A stretch of DNA of 30,525 bases from a virus. Below, piece by piece: positions 20,941-29,538 of the stretch (within the stretch, counting starts at the first letter, position 1; each line of letters begins with the position of its first letter). The position numbers were made by a program, and so were the translations under genes. The notes below the pieces were generated by a model. It was not told the origin of the DNA and did not search any database. It was given only the letters and a program-made list of their open reading frames with translations. The DNA lies in the IMG/VR virus record IMGVR_UViG_3300043775_000330, positions 1 through 30,525 of that record, one strand, 5' to 3'.

Positions 20941-21142
20941 ATTTATTCATTAAGTTATTAATTTCTGACATATCCTTTGACCTTTGAGCCGTATCCAAAT
21001 CCTTTAATAGTTGGTGAGCTTGTTCCGGATTATCTTTTTCAACCTCTTTTATAGCTAAATGTGCCATTGATAGCACTATATTTAGTGAATCTGTAAGGCC
21101 TTGAGCTGTTGATTGTAACTTATCTAACTGTTCCTGTGTCAT
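20921..21142 (-). CDS. Small helical tail-module protein
   Basis: A 73-residue, all-helical protein starting MTQEQLDKLQSTAQGLTDSL, with Gln/Leu/Asp heptads likely to form a helical hairpin or coiled coil. The start shares one base with the upstream stop (TAATG), so translation is coupled. It may be a chaperone for the adjacent large tail proteins. No family is recognised. Confidence 0.65.
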   Translation of the reverse strand: MTQEQLDKLQSTAQGLTDSLNIVLSMAHLAIKEVEKDNPEQAHQLLKDLDTAQRSKDMSEINNLMNKYANFNK

Positions 21143-22878
21143 TAGTTAATTATTTTTAAAGTAACCTTACCATTTGCCCAGTCAAGCGGCTCCTTATAGG
21201 TGATTGTTGCCAAACTTTTCTCATCAATCCATTCTATTCTGAGCACCTCACACCACTTATTGTTGGTAAAAATATAGTTACTGTTCTGCAAAGATACAAA
21301 TTGAGATTGTCTTAATCTTATTCGAGCCTCTTCGTGGATAATAAAATCATTATTTGCTATGAAATTAATGTAGTGAAAGTTATTCCATAAGGCTGTTGCA
21401 CTGTAATACAAATCATATTTAGACTGATCCAAATTAACCTCCAATGGATTGTTGCCTGCTGACTTAACATACAAGCTTTTGGTAACTCCAAAATATTCAT
21501 TGCTAATTTTCATTGCATTTTTACGATCTAATATCTGAGCATAAAGATTAGTTCCATTACCTCCAAATGCTTGATTGATTGCTTGTGTTGTGGCATCATA
21601 CAACAATACAAATGGAATAGCAAGCAATTCAAGTATGGATAATTTATTCTTTGGAGCACCGAGTGCAAAATTAATTCTCACCTCATTCAATCCTTTGATT
21701 GTAACAAGGTCTGCATTGGTTGTTGGAACTGCATTCTCAGTTGAGTATTCAGCCTGGTTACGACCAAACATAACTCCATCAATAGTATGAGTATCAGTGT
21801 AATCAAGTGAGTATGTAATGTAATATCTTTTCCAGGTATCCTCTGTATTGTAAGTGAACTGCTCATCACGTTCTGGCTGAATGTTCAATGCAGGATCTAT
21901 CTGTAATGATGTCTGCTGTTGTAACCAGTCTCTCCTCTCTAATCTCACAGTCTTATTTGCAGGATCTATAAACAGCTTTGCATTGAACTGTTTTAATACC
22001 TCATCAAGCCATGCTCCGAAGGTTGGAGTTGTATCAGATGCAGAACATACAGGCTTATTGAAACTATCTGCTAAATCATTTGAAGTCTTATCAAAGAAAC
22101 TCTCATTGTTTTTATCCAATGGAACCGGTAAAGTAAGCCATCCCGGTTGATTAGTAAAAATACTTGAAGGTAGTGCAGTATATCCTAAGAACTGACATCC
22201 CTTTGCAAGTATCTCTGAATATAAACAACCTTTAAAAAACTTTTTGCGAGGGAATATTATTGGAAATAACTGAGACATTAACACCGCCATTGCTGTCAAT
22301 AAACTTGCAAAGTATATCAATTTAATAGCAAATTTTGCAGCTCCAGAAATTGGATTAGCAATCAAATCAACTGTTGCCTCTGCTAAATCTTTATAGGCTT
22401 GAATGATTTGTAATGTTAACATGAATAACGCTATACTCATATTCAAAGCATCCATTGCAGCTGTGTTTGTTACCACATAATATCCTACATTCTTATAGTT
22501 AAAATATGCTGGATTATCTTTGACCATTAAATCAAATGAAGTTCCCCTGGCTTTCTCCCAAAAATCATCTGATCCATTTCGCCTCTTTAACTTGACCTCA
22601 ATCTCATGCTGTCTGATAATAGGCTTTGCAGCTGAATCAGATAAGTCAATATAGTAATCAAGCGATATGTTACCATCCATTTCGACAGTGTAAGGAATGC
22701 CAATGAACAGTCCATTGTTTTGAATCCAGGTCTTTATAAATTCATTGGCCTCACGTGGCAGGATAACAGTATCTACATTCAAACTCAATACATCTGGATT
22801 GCCTGTGAAGTCACTCACAACTCCAATTGAATCTCTGTTGCGTGGGCTTACCTCAATGCCGTTTAATAAGTGTCTCAT
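21142..22878 (-). CDS. Putative tail hub / baseplate protein with internal hydrophobic segments
   Basis: A 578-residue protein directly after the tape measure gene, the position of distal-tail or hub proteins. The first 130 residues are beta-rich (for example SLDYYIDLSDSAAKP). Unusually, residues about 142-160 (MDALNMSIALFMLTLQII) and 183-210 (FAIKLIYFASLLTAMAVLMS) are hydrophobic enough to be membrane helices. The rest is again soluble, with a KLFIDPANKTVRLERRDW region like the jelly-roll parts of hub proteins (about 295-315). The hydrophobic helices might enter the host envelope during DNA delivery. The family is not recognised with certainty. Confidence 0.65.
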   Translation of the reverse strand: MRHLLNGIEVSPRNRDSIGVVSDFTGNPDVLSLNVDTVILPREANEFIKTWIQNNGLFIGIPYTVEMDGNISLDYYIDLSDSAAKPIIRQHEIEVKLKRRNGSDDFWEKARGTSFDLMVKDNPAYFNYKNVGYYVVTNTAAMDALNMSIALFMLTLQIIQAYKDLAEATVDLIANPISGAAKFAIKLIYFASLLTAMAVLMSQLFPIIFPRKKFFKGCLYSEILAKGCQFLGYTALPSSIFTNQPGWLTLPVPLDKNNESFFDKTSNDLADSFNKPVCSASDTTPTFGAWLDEVLKQFNAKLFIDPANKTVRLERRDWLQQQTSLQIDPALNIQPERDEQFTYNTEDTWKRYYITYSLDYTDTHTIDGVMFGRNQAEYSTENAVPTTNADLVTIKGLNEVRINFALGAPKNKLSILELLAIPFVLLYDATTQAINQAFGGNGTNLYAQILDRKNAMKISNEYFGVTKSLYVKSAGNNPLEVNLDQSKYDLYYSATALWNNFHYINFIANNDFIIHEEARIRLRQSQFVSLQNSNYIFTNNKWCEVLRIEWIDEKSLATITYKEPLDWANGKVTLKIIN

Positions 22879-25800
22879 GATCTAACTTTGAATCTGTTGT
22901 AAACTGTTGTATTACCTTTGCGTGATGATTGAACTATCTCCATTGCTGACTGTGTTATCTCTCCCAGTTGTATGTTGGTTTCTGGTTTCTGTTTAATTAC
23001 CTCTGTAAGGTTATCTAACTTGTTTGCTAAGATAGCTAAATCCAATGAACTATGAGCCACATCCTGACCAACTAACCTGCCATTTTGATACTCCATTGCA
23101 AGCCTTGTTAACTGCTCATTTGTCAAGTTACCTATCTGATCATTCAATGACTTAGGAATAACTCTCTCATGTGGATGCAATACAGCGTGGAATCCTCCTT
23201 TACCATCTACTCCTCCACCTCTTCCAGTGTCCTCTGTTCCATCGTAGAACATAGGCAGTGAACTAATGAATGCCTGTAATAAACTTGCATCCTTGATAGT
23301 TTTCATTAATGCCGTCTCTGGATCTTTGGCAGCATGGCCAGCATAGGTTTGGTAAATAGTATTAGCTAACTCCATTCTTTGCTGTCTCTTTTGCTCTCTC
23401 TCTTTTTTCCTGTTTGACTCTGCAATTATACGCTCTTGTTCAGCTAAGGATTGTTGTGCATTGATGTTACCATTGGCAGCAAGTTCACGATAGTAATCTG
23501 CTTGTTTTTCAGCAGCTGCAATCTCTTTATCCATTTGTGATATACGTTCCTCTGATTGAGCTTTGAAAAAGTCAGTGGTTTTTTGTGCGAACTCTTGAGT
23601 GGTTTTCCATTTCTCCTCCTCTAATTTTGTTGCAACAGCATTGTATTTTTTCTCTAAGTTAGCAACAGCTTTGTTATAATCCTCTTGACTTGCAAAGGCT
23701 CCATCCTGTTTTAATTTATTGAGTTTATCTAACTCATTTTGGAATTGTAATCTCTCTTCAAACTCTTCTCTTTGAGTACCGCTAAGGCTTGCTAACTTGG
23801 CCTGGTTTTGTTTATCTTCAAATGCAACAGAATCCTCATATAGTTTTATGTTTTCCTGTCTCTCATTTTCAGCAATTTCCTCTGCATTTCTTTTCCTAAA
23901 TTCTTTTAAGGCCTCATATTCTTCACGATTTTTCTTAATATAATCCTCATTTACTTTAGTTAATTCAAGTTGTAAATTAGTTTCAATTTCTTTTATCAAT
24001 GTAGCCTTTTGTTCTGAGCTTGCTTTCATTGCCTTAACTTCCTCAATACGTCTTTGAGCAGCAATTTTAAGCTCTGTATAAGCTCTAACCTCATCATCTT
24101 TAATTTGCTTTATTTGCTCATCTTCAATTTCCTTTGTAAGGTCAACAGTTTTTTCCAACTCTTTGTTATAATTTTGTTGTGGAACTATTGAAGGTGCAGG
24201 TGGTGGTTTGAATTGTTCATGTTGTTCCATGTTTTCTTTTAACTCTGCGTTTTGTTTAGCAAAAATTTGTGATAAATCTTGGTTTACGCTTACAGTTTCT
24301 TGTGCAATTTTTAAACGTTCCTGTGAAACTCTAATATCTTCATTTAGAAAAGTTAATTTATCTTGGACATCTTTATTTCCAATCTTAATGTATTTATTTT
24401 CGCGTTTTTGTAATTCGGATCTTTCTTTTAACTGTTTGTTTAAAGTTAATTGAATTTCTTTTATTCTATCTTTTGCATTTAATTCATCCTCTATTGCTTG
24501 GGTTAATTTTTTTTCACCTCTTTGCAACATCATTTTTTCTTTTAATTTATTGATATAATCTTGTGTTGCTCTGGTAACATGATCTTGAAAAGCAGCCTCA
24601 TTTGATAAGTTTTGAATTGTTGTTCCATACTTAGAATTTATTTCTGATATTAAACTACTTCTCTCTTTGCTGCCAGCATTTGTATTTTTTAATTGAGTTG
24701 TCAAAGTTAAAAATCCACTTGCCTCTTGTGCTATTGCAGAGTTCATTTCTTTACTTAGTTGTAAATTTTCCTCCTGTACTTCTTTCCTTGCTTGTTCAGC
24801 TCTTTTCTCATCATCTGTTGCCTGAGTTAATTTATATATTGCAACAACAAGTGCAGCAACGGCAGCTGCAACCAATACATAAGGATTGAGTAACATACTT
24901 GCATTCAATCCCTTTGTTGCTACATTTGCCGCATTGGTTGCTGTTGTTTGTGCCACTGTTGCTGTGGTATCAACTTGTTTTGCTGCTGTAAACAATCCCA
25001 TCTTAGCCGCCGCCGCTGTGAATCCTGCTCTAATCTCTGTCAATGCATCACCTAATCCTCCCAATGTCTTTAATGCATCACCTAATCCTGCAAGGGCTTG
25101 GAGTCTTCGCATCCCCTCCAAAACATTCTCATTCTCAACACCTAATAATTGCATGGATGCCTCAACACCTTGGAATGCAGCAACACCAATTTGACCAGCC
25201 TTAGCAGTTGCACCGGCAAAGTTTTCCATTGCACTACCTGCTGTGGCCTTAACAACTGATTGAGTATCTTGGATTTGGTCTTTAAGTTCACCAGCCTGTT
25301 GAGTCATTTGTTGGAATCTTGGATCAGATGAGTCCATGTTCATTAACTCTCGAGTCAAATCTTTTAATTCCTTTTTAAGGTTACGTGTTGCACCCTCATA
25401 ATTACCTACATTTCTCTGATGTTGGCCAACAGTTGCATCAACTTTTTTCAATTGAGCATCTAATCGAGTAACAGTTTCAAGTAATTCTTTGCCCTCTGCT
25501 GTATTCTCTTGGTTGGTAACAGCCAAATCCTTATATGCTTTGCGTGCCTTGTTCAATTCAGCACTCAATTTACTGTATGCACTTGCCTCACTTGATGCTA
25601 ACTTAGCCGCTTTCTCCTGTTCTTTTGCTACCCTTGCAAGTTCCTGAGCTTGCATCTTTTGGAGCTTAACAATTTCCTGCTCTGCCTTTATTTTTTGTTG
25701 GTCTGCCTGGGCTTTTAATTTCTCAATCTGTATTGATTGCTGCATTAACTTATTTGCCTGCTCTGTTGCCGCTCCAAATTGCTTTAACTGTGCAGTTGAT

Positions 25801-25964
25801 GCCTGAGTATTGGCAGCAAGTTCACCTTTCAAACCCTGTGCAGTGGCTTTGAGTTCAGCCTGTAACTCATTAAACACTGCAAGTGTCTTAGTTGCTGAAT
25901 CCCTAACTCCTTTGAACAGATCTTCCTGCTCAAATAAATCACTGCTACTTATTTTTTTTGCCAT
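22875..25964 (-). CDS. Tape measure protein
   Basis: A 1029-residue protein, by far the longest here: long helical coiled coils over about 30-240 and 590-870 (dense in Lys/Glu/Gln), one hydrophobic segment near 355-378 (LNPYVLVAAAVAALVVAIY), and a C-terminal region with a GGGVDGKGGFHAVLHPHERVI-like loop around 920-945, given in part. Tape measure proteins set tail length at about 0.15 nm per residue, so a tail near 150 nm is expected. The hydrophobic region resembles those that help DNA cross the inner membrane. It overlaps both neighbours (4 and 20 nt), standard for siphovirus tail modules. Confidence 0.93.
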   Translation of the reverse strand: MAKKISSSDLFEQEDLFKGVRDSATKTLAVFNELQAELKATAQGLKGELAANTQASTAQLKQFGAATEQANKLMQQSIQIEKLKAQADQQKIKAEQEIVKLQKMQAQELARVAKEQEKAAKLASSEASAYSKLSAELNKARKAYKDLAVTNQENTAEGKELLETVTRLDAQLKKVDATVGQHQRNVGNYEGATRNLKKELKDLTRELMNMDSSDPRFQQMTQQAGELKDQIQDTQSVVKATAGSAMENFAGATAKAGQIGVAAFQGVEASMQLLGVENENVLEGMRRLQALAGLGDALKTLGGLGDALTEIRAGFTAAAAKMGLFTAAKQVDTTATVAQTTATNAANVATKGLNASMLLNPYVLVAAAVAALVVAIYKLTQATDDEKRAEQARKEVQEENLQLSKEMNSAIAQEASGFLTLTTQLKNTNAGSKERSSLISEINSKYGTTIQNLSNEAAFQDHVTRATQDYINKLKEKMMLQRGEKKLTQAIEDELNAKDRIKEIQLTLNKQLKERSELQKRENKYIKIGNKDVQDKLTFLNEDIRVSQERLKIAQETVSVNQDLSQIFAKQNAELKENMEQHEQFKPPPAPSIVPQQNYNKELEKTVDLTKEIEDEQIKQIKDDEVRAYTELKIAAQRRIEEVKAMKASSEQKATLIKEIETNLQLELTKVNEDYIKKNREEYEALKEFRKRNAEEIAENERQENIKLYEDSVAFEDKQNQAKLASLSGTQREEFEERLQFQNELDKLNKLKQDGAFASQEDYNKAVANLEKKYNAVATKLEEEKWKTTQEFAQKTTDFFKAQSEERISQMDKEIAAAEKQADYYRELAANGNINAQQSLAEQERIIAESNRKKEREQKRQQRMELANTIYQTYAGHAAKDPETALMKTIKDASLLQAFISSLPMFYDGTEDTGRGGGVDGKGGFHAVLHPHERVIPKSLNDQIGNLTNEQLTRLAMEYQNGRLVGQDVAHSSLDLAILANKLDNLTEVIKQKPETNIQLGEITQSAMEIVQSSRKGNTTVYNRFKVRS

Positions 25965-26529
25965 TTTGTGCCTTTAAATAACGTTCATATTCTCTTTGTA
26001 GTGTAAAGAACTCTTTAACACTTATCTCCTTTGTCTTAATCCATTGACCTAACCACTTCGACATGTGGACCAACATCTCCTCAATGCCTACTCCACCGCC
26101 TGCAGTGTTCAATATGTTCTTTAACCTGGTCTCTTCCATCTCTATTAAGGTCAATTTAAACCGATCACCTGTAATTACATAGTCAAGTTCCTGTATTGCC
26201 TTATCTTTTATCACTTTCAATATCTTTGCATGGACCTTTGACAGTCCAAATTCCTTAATGTACTCATCATGTATCTGTTCCCACATGATTAAATCATTTT
26301 GCTCTGAGCCTTTTTGAGCTGTTCTAAGGAACTTTATCTCACCGCCTAAGCATTTATACCAATTATAGATTGGAAGGTCCTCAATACTCTGATAATATCC
26401 TTCTAATCTCTTTGTCGTATCTCTCGAGGAGTTCGACTTGTAATTTGGTTTTGCTCTCCTCAGTGAGCCCAATAATGCCCTCCCCAAATTTTGTAAATAA
26501 GTTATCATTGCCTTTAATTGGATCTGCAT
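25945..26529 (-). CDS. Tail assembly protein upstream of the tape measure gene (start uncertain)
   Basis: The frame is open for 194 residues, but its first 45-49 codons overlap the end of the preceding gene in a different frame and look unlike a real protein. The clear part begins around IEDLPIYNWYKCLGGEI, just at the upstream stop (26381). No ATG, GTG or TTG lies near there; only ATT overlaps the TGA. So either an upstream ATG (26529 or 26508) is used, a rare start is used, or ribosomes shift frame from the previous gene (a +1 or -2 shift). Position and overlap mimic the lambda G/GT tail chaperone pair. The protein is helical and charged; no family is recognised. Confidence 0.6.
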   Translation of the reverse strand: MQIQLKAMITYLQNLGRALLGSLRRAKPNYKSNSSRDTTKRLEGYYQSIEDLPIYNWYKCLGGEIKFLRTAQKGSEQNDLIMWEQIHDEYIKEFGLSKVHAKILKVIKDKAIQELDYVITGDRFKLTLIEMEETRLKNILNTAGGGVGIEEMLVHMSKWLGQWIKTKEISVKEFFTLQREYERYLKAQNGKKNK

Positions 26530-26851
26530 CTATTTCAAAAAAATCTTTTCCCAACAAAAATACCATACTTCTGTAGAAATCACCACTATCAAGTAAATTA
26601 TATGGCTCACCTTCCAACTTTCGCCCATTACTTAGCATCTCTGTAGCAGCTGAATAAGTGGTGCGACCATTATCTTTGTTCCTTAATGGATTGCCTGTCT
26701 CATCAACACCCTCGCTGAGTAACTGATCCTGTTGAATGTACTCAACTATGATAGTATTTTGCAAGGTCTTATCTAAGAATACTCTCTTCCAAACCTCATC
26801 TGGCTTTAAAAAAGCTGCAATATTATCCAGTAAATTTATAGCCTCCTCCAT
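26381..26851 (-). CDS. Tail assembly or tail completion protein
   Basis: A 156-residue protein if it starts at ATG 26851 (MEEAINLLDNIAAF). A longer frame to 26884 begins inside the terminator hairpin, so it is rejected. The segment TGNPLRNKDNGRTTYSAATEM and a DSGDFYRSMVF motif resemble small proteins in Bacteroidota phage tail modules, function unassigned. It lies between the major tail protein and the tape measure protein, where tail chaperones and completion proteins occur. The 3' end (149 nt) overlaps the next open frame. Confidence 0.65.
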   Translation of the reverse strand: MEEAINLLDNIAAFLKPDEVWKRVFLDKTLQNTIIVEYIQQDQLLSEGVDETGNPLRNKDNGRTTYSAATEMLSNGRKLEGEPYNLLDSGDFYRSMVFLLGKDFFEIDADPIKGNDNLFTKFGEGIIGLTEESKTKLQVELLERYDKEIRRILSEY

Positions 26852-26868
26852 TTCAAAATCAAAGGTAT

Positions 26869-26907
26869 AAAAAAAGACCCGCACATTTCTGAACGAGTCT
26901 TTTTTTT
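26869..26907 (-). terminator. Terminator after the major tail protein gene
   Basis: On the transcript strand an A-run and GACTCG (26907-26894) pair with CGGGTC and a U-run (26881-26869), with a 12-nt loop and one G-U pair. It starts 18 nt past the stop of the major tail gene. As transcription must continue into the other tail genes, it probably works partially, lowering downstream expression. The plus strand also shows a T-run, so it could work in both directions. Confidence 0.75.
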
Positions 26908-26924
26908 GGTTTATAGCTATTTGA

Positions 26925-27830
26925 TTAAGCCGCCGTAAACGTAAAGGATCCAGTGAAACCGTCTTTTACTACTGAAACAGTATATTCGTCACCAGAAACA
27001 AACGTTTTCAATAAAGTATACGTTCCTGCCGGTAATTCTGAAACGGCTGTTGGGTTACCAAACGAAACCGCATTGGTTACGTCATAAATATCCCAATCAG
27101 TTAATCCCGTAACGCCTTGTAAAAGGATAGGGTTTAACGCTGTTCCATAATCAAATGTAGCATTCAAAGTTACTGAAACCGTTGACACTTGTGAAACATA
27201 CGCCAAATTAACATCAATCAATCCAGTCAATGTGTTGAAGTCAAGGTTTGCCTCTGTTGCTGTGATCATGTACATAGTTGAATCATCAAACAAACGATCA
27301 AAGTCAAATGTTAACATGATTTTCTGTACAGTTGAATCAGTTGCAAACATGAATGTAGGGTTCCATGATTGGTTATCTACAGGGATTGGATATAAATATC
27401 CATTCACTTTTGAGCCAATTAAGTTACCTGTTACATCAACAACGTACACTCCGAAGTTTACACAACGGCCTGCTTTCATTTTACCTAATAAGGTTGGAGT
27501 TGAATCCTCTCCCCACAACTCACCAGAGAATGATCTTTTGCCTTCTCTCAAAAATGCCATACGTCCAGAATTAGCCTCCTCGAATTGAGACTCTGCCTTT
27601 GGAAGTTCTACATTTTCAAATGCCGGTAAAGGAAACCATCTCTTTGATGCATCTGCCTCATTTACTAAGCTATTCCATGTTGGAAGTGGAGCAGATAAAT
27701 CTATCCCATTCAATGTTCCATCATTGGCGTTCAATGGAACCATTATTAATTTACTTGTTACGCTCTGAATAGGAACGCACCCTGGTCTCCCTGTGTTGCC
27801 GAGACCAGCATTACAATTACATCCTGCCAT
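26925..27830 (-). CDS. Major tail protein with C-terminal Ig-like domain
   Basis: A 301-residue protein in the expected tail-tube position. The N-terminus is Cys-rich (MAGCNCNAGLGNTGRPGC), followed by VTSKLIMVPLNANDG, a strand pattern I recall from Bacteroidota major tail proteins. Residues about 30-205 form the tube-like domain, with KRSFSGELWGED and IMLTFDFDRLFDD strands. Residues about 210-301 are a separate Thr/Val-rich immunoglobulin-like domain, typical of surface-displayed add-ons. The DNA for this last domain is rich in CpG (about 17 in 26931-27205 against one in 27206-27420), suggesting separate origin. A partial terminator follows, consistent with high expression. Confidence 0.8.
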   Translation of the reverse strand: MAGCNCNAGLGNTGRPGCVPIQSVTSKLIMVPLNANDGTLNGIDLSAPLPTWNSLVNEADASKRWFPLPAFENVELPKAESQFEEANSGRMAFLREGKRSFSGELWGEDSTPTLLGKMKAGRCVNFGVYVVDVTGNLIGSKVNGYLYPIPVDNQSWNPTFMFATDSTVQKIMLTFDFDRLFDDSTMYMITATEANLDFNTLTGLIDVNLAYVSQVSTVSVTLNATFDYGTALNPILLQGVTGLTDWDIYDVTNAVSFGNPTAVSELPAGTYTLLKTFVSGDEYTVSVVKDGFTGSFTFTAA

Positions 27831-27842
27831 TTTTTCTATTTT

Positions 27843-28508
27843 TTAGCATTTACAATTCTGTTTATATTTCGTTAATCTTATTCGTAGCTCAACACCACTT
27901 AAATTAGCATCCAATATGTTTTGAAAATATCCATTCGCTTGCTCAGTTCCAAATCGAGTGAAGTTCACTATCTCATATCCTTCCAGAGTTTTATATGATG
28001 GGCTGTTATCAATCACCTCAATGAACTTTTCAGCCAGCTTACTCATTGGCACAACAACATTATCAATGTGGTCCTTAGTGTAGTAATTCACAATGTCAGT
28101 CTCATCAAGGAAAAATATCCTCAAATCACTCTCCCATTCGTAAACACTCTCACGCCCAAACCTCTGATATCTCACATCATGCAACAACCATACTAATGGA
28201 GTTTTTTGTGTGAGGTCATTGCTTACTGCTGTCCATTCATTGTTGGCAGATATTTTAGTCCCTGGCACAAAGTAAGGCTGTGGAAGTGCGAGCACCCCTG
28301 TTGCATTACCTGCCTTAATCCACTCATCTGTCTCAATGACTGTGATTAACAATGGACCATTAACAGGATCTGTTATGTACTTTCCAACTCTTGCATAAGA
28401 AGTGTCACATGTGGTTGTGATACCTTGATTTGGATCGTATATCCCATAGATATAAATATCAATCTGATTAACCAAATCCTCTATTGCCTGAGATACATCC
28501 TGTGTCAT
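27843..28508 (-). CDS. Head-tail or tail-terminator-like protein
   Basis: A 221-residue protein starting at ATG 28508, which forms an ATGA overlap with the connector stop; a TTG 6 nt upstream is less likely. It has alpha-beta composition, with LVNQIDIYIYGIYDPN near the start and FLDETDIVNYYTKDHIDN later. The C-terminus ends KQNCKC, an unusual pair of cysteines. I do not recognise the family. The place between connector and major tail protein fits a tail terminator or head-tail joining protein. Confidence 0.7.
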   Translation of the reverse strand: MTQDVSQAIEDLVNQIDIYIYGIYDPNQGITTTCDTSYARVGKYITDPVNGPLLITVIETDEWIKAGNATGVLALPQPYFVPGTKISANNEWTAVSNDLTQKTPLVWLLHDVRYQRFGRESVYEWESDLRIFFLDETDIVNYYTKDHIDNVVVPMSKLAEKFIEVIDNSPSYKTLEGYEIVNFTRFGTEQANGYFQNILDANLSGVELRIRLTKYKQNCKC

Positions 28509-29290
28509 AACCAATACGCTGTTAATTTAGGAACTCCTCTGAATTTTCTATAATCACCTATGCCAACGTATGTAAGTTCTATTATTGCGTTATCATCACC
28601 TCCTGGCAGTATAAATGTGTCACCTATTGTGTAGTTCTTACCTGCATTTACTATGGTAACATCTTCGACATCTGAGCCGCTTTGTGTGACTGTAATATTA
28701 ACTGTCAAGCCTGTGCCTGTTCCACCTGTTAAACTTACATTTGTTTGGTCAGCATATCCAGTGCCCCCACTGATCAAATTCAGTGAAACTGCTTGACCTA
28801 ATGGGGGAGCTGTGGTATATCTTATGAAATCTCGAATTGAATTATAGGATCTTATTGCCTCATTGTAACGAGTGTACATCATGCTAAATAAAGTATTTGC
28901 CACTGTACTGTTCTCATTATCTGGCTTTACTAATCCTATTGGCGTGATTTGATTACTCAAGTCTTTGACATATTCAAAATAAACAAATCCTTTCAACATC
29001 TCTTTAATCCCCTCTGAATCCAATTGGTTTACACCCTCATATATTCCATTGAAATAATAAAAGTTGTATCCCAAATCCTCCGATAATGGATTAAATAAGA
29101 CTAAGAAATTAGGGCTTTGAGGTACGTTGTTTAACAGGTCACTTTGAAAATCATTGTACAAAGTAATTCCAAACAACTCCTTTAAATATCGTGGCTCATA
29201 CCGGTTAATATAATCCTGCAATTTAGCTTGGTCATACATACCTGTACTTACTTGATATTTACCCGTAAAATCTTGTATTGAAAGTATCAT
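28505..29290 (-). CDS. Head-tail connector (DUF6712-like) with an inserted beta domain
   Basis: A 261-residue protein. Residues 1-160 are helical with a QDFTGKYQVST start and RYEPRYLKELFG, resembling DUF6712-type connector proteins that bind the portal ring. The C-terminus (RKFRGVPKLTAYWL) also fits that family. Between them, residues about 165-245 hold an added GGTGYADQTNVSLTGGTGTG and VNAGKNYTIGDTF beta-rich segment of the kind seen in phage fibre and surface repeats. This insert would probably sit on the outside of the neck. The rest of the connector is of normal size. Confidence 0.65.
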   Translation of the reverse strand: MILSIQDFTGKYQVSTGMYDQAKLQDYINRYEPRYLKELFGITLYNDFQSDLLNNVPQSPNFLVLFNPLSEDLGYNFYYFNGIYEGVNQLDSEGIKEMLKGFVYFEYVKDLSNQITPIGLVKPDNENSTVANTLFSMMYTRYNEAIRSYNSIRDFIRYTTAPPLGQAVSLNLISGGTGYADQTNVSLTGGTGTGLTVNITVTQSGSDVEDVTIVNAGKNYTIGDTFILPGGDDNAIIELTYVGIGDYRKFRGVPKLTAYWL

Positions 29291-29291
29291 T

Positions 29292-29525
29292 TTATTTTAT
29301 TTTGCCGTATCCTTTTTTAACCAATATCTCTGCCTTTGAGCCAAGCATCTTCCACACTTGACCTTTTGCAAGTCCAGGGAAGGTGCCATTGCTAATGAAT
29401 GTATACTCTTTGTTTGGATCTAAGCTCACAGCCTCAACAGTTTCAACTGCCTCAACTTGTGGAGCCTCAATCTTATTCTCAAGTTCTACATTAGCAATCT
29501 TCTTTTTGCGTGGTTTCTTTTCCAT
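29292..29525 (-). CDS. Small head-module protein
   Basis: A 77-residue protein with a very basic start (MEKKPRKKKIAN), an acidic Glu/Val-rich linker (about 12-32), and a compact end with EYTFISNGTFPGLAKGQ and VKKGYGKI. It lies 13 nt after the capsid gene and 1 nt before the connector gene. I recall similar short proteins following the capsid gene in Bacteroidota phages; function unknown. Possible decoration or connector role. Confidence 0.65.
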   Translation of the reverse strand: MEKKPRKKKIANVELENKIEAPQVEAVETVEAVSLDPNKEYTFISNGTFPGLAKGQVWKMLGSKAEILVKKGYGKIK

Positions 29526-29538
29526 AATGGATTAAATT

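Noticed and set aside
26852-26884. N-terminal extension of the 156-aa tail protein
   Set aside because: It would start within the terminator hairpin; the ATG at 26851 follows the U-run.
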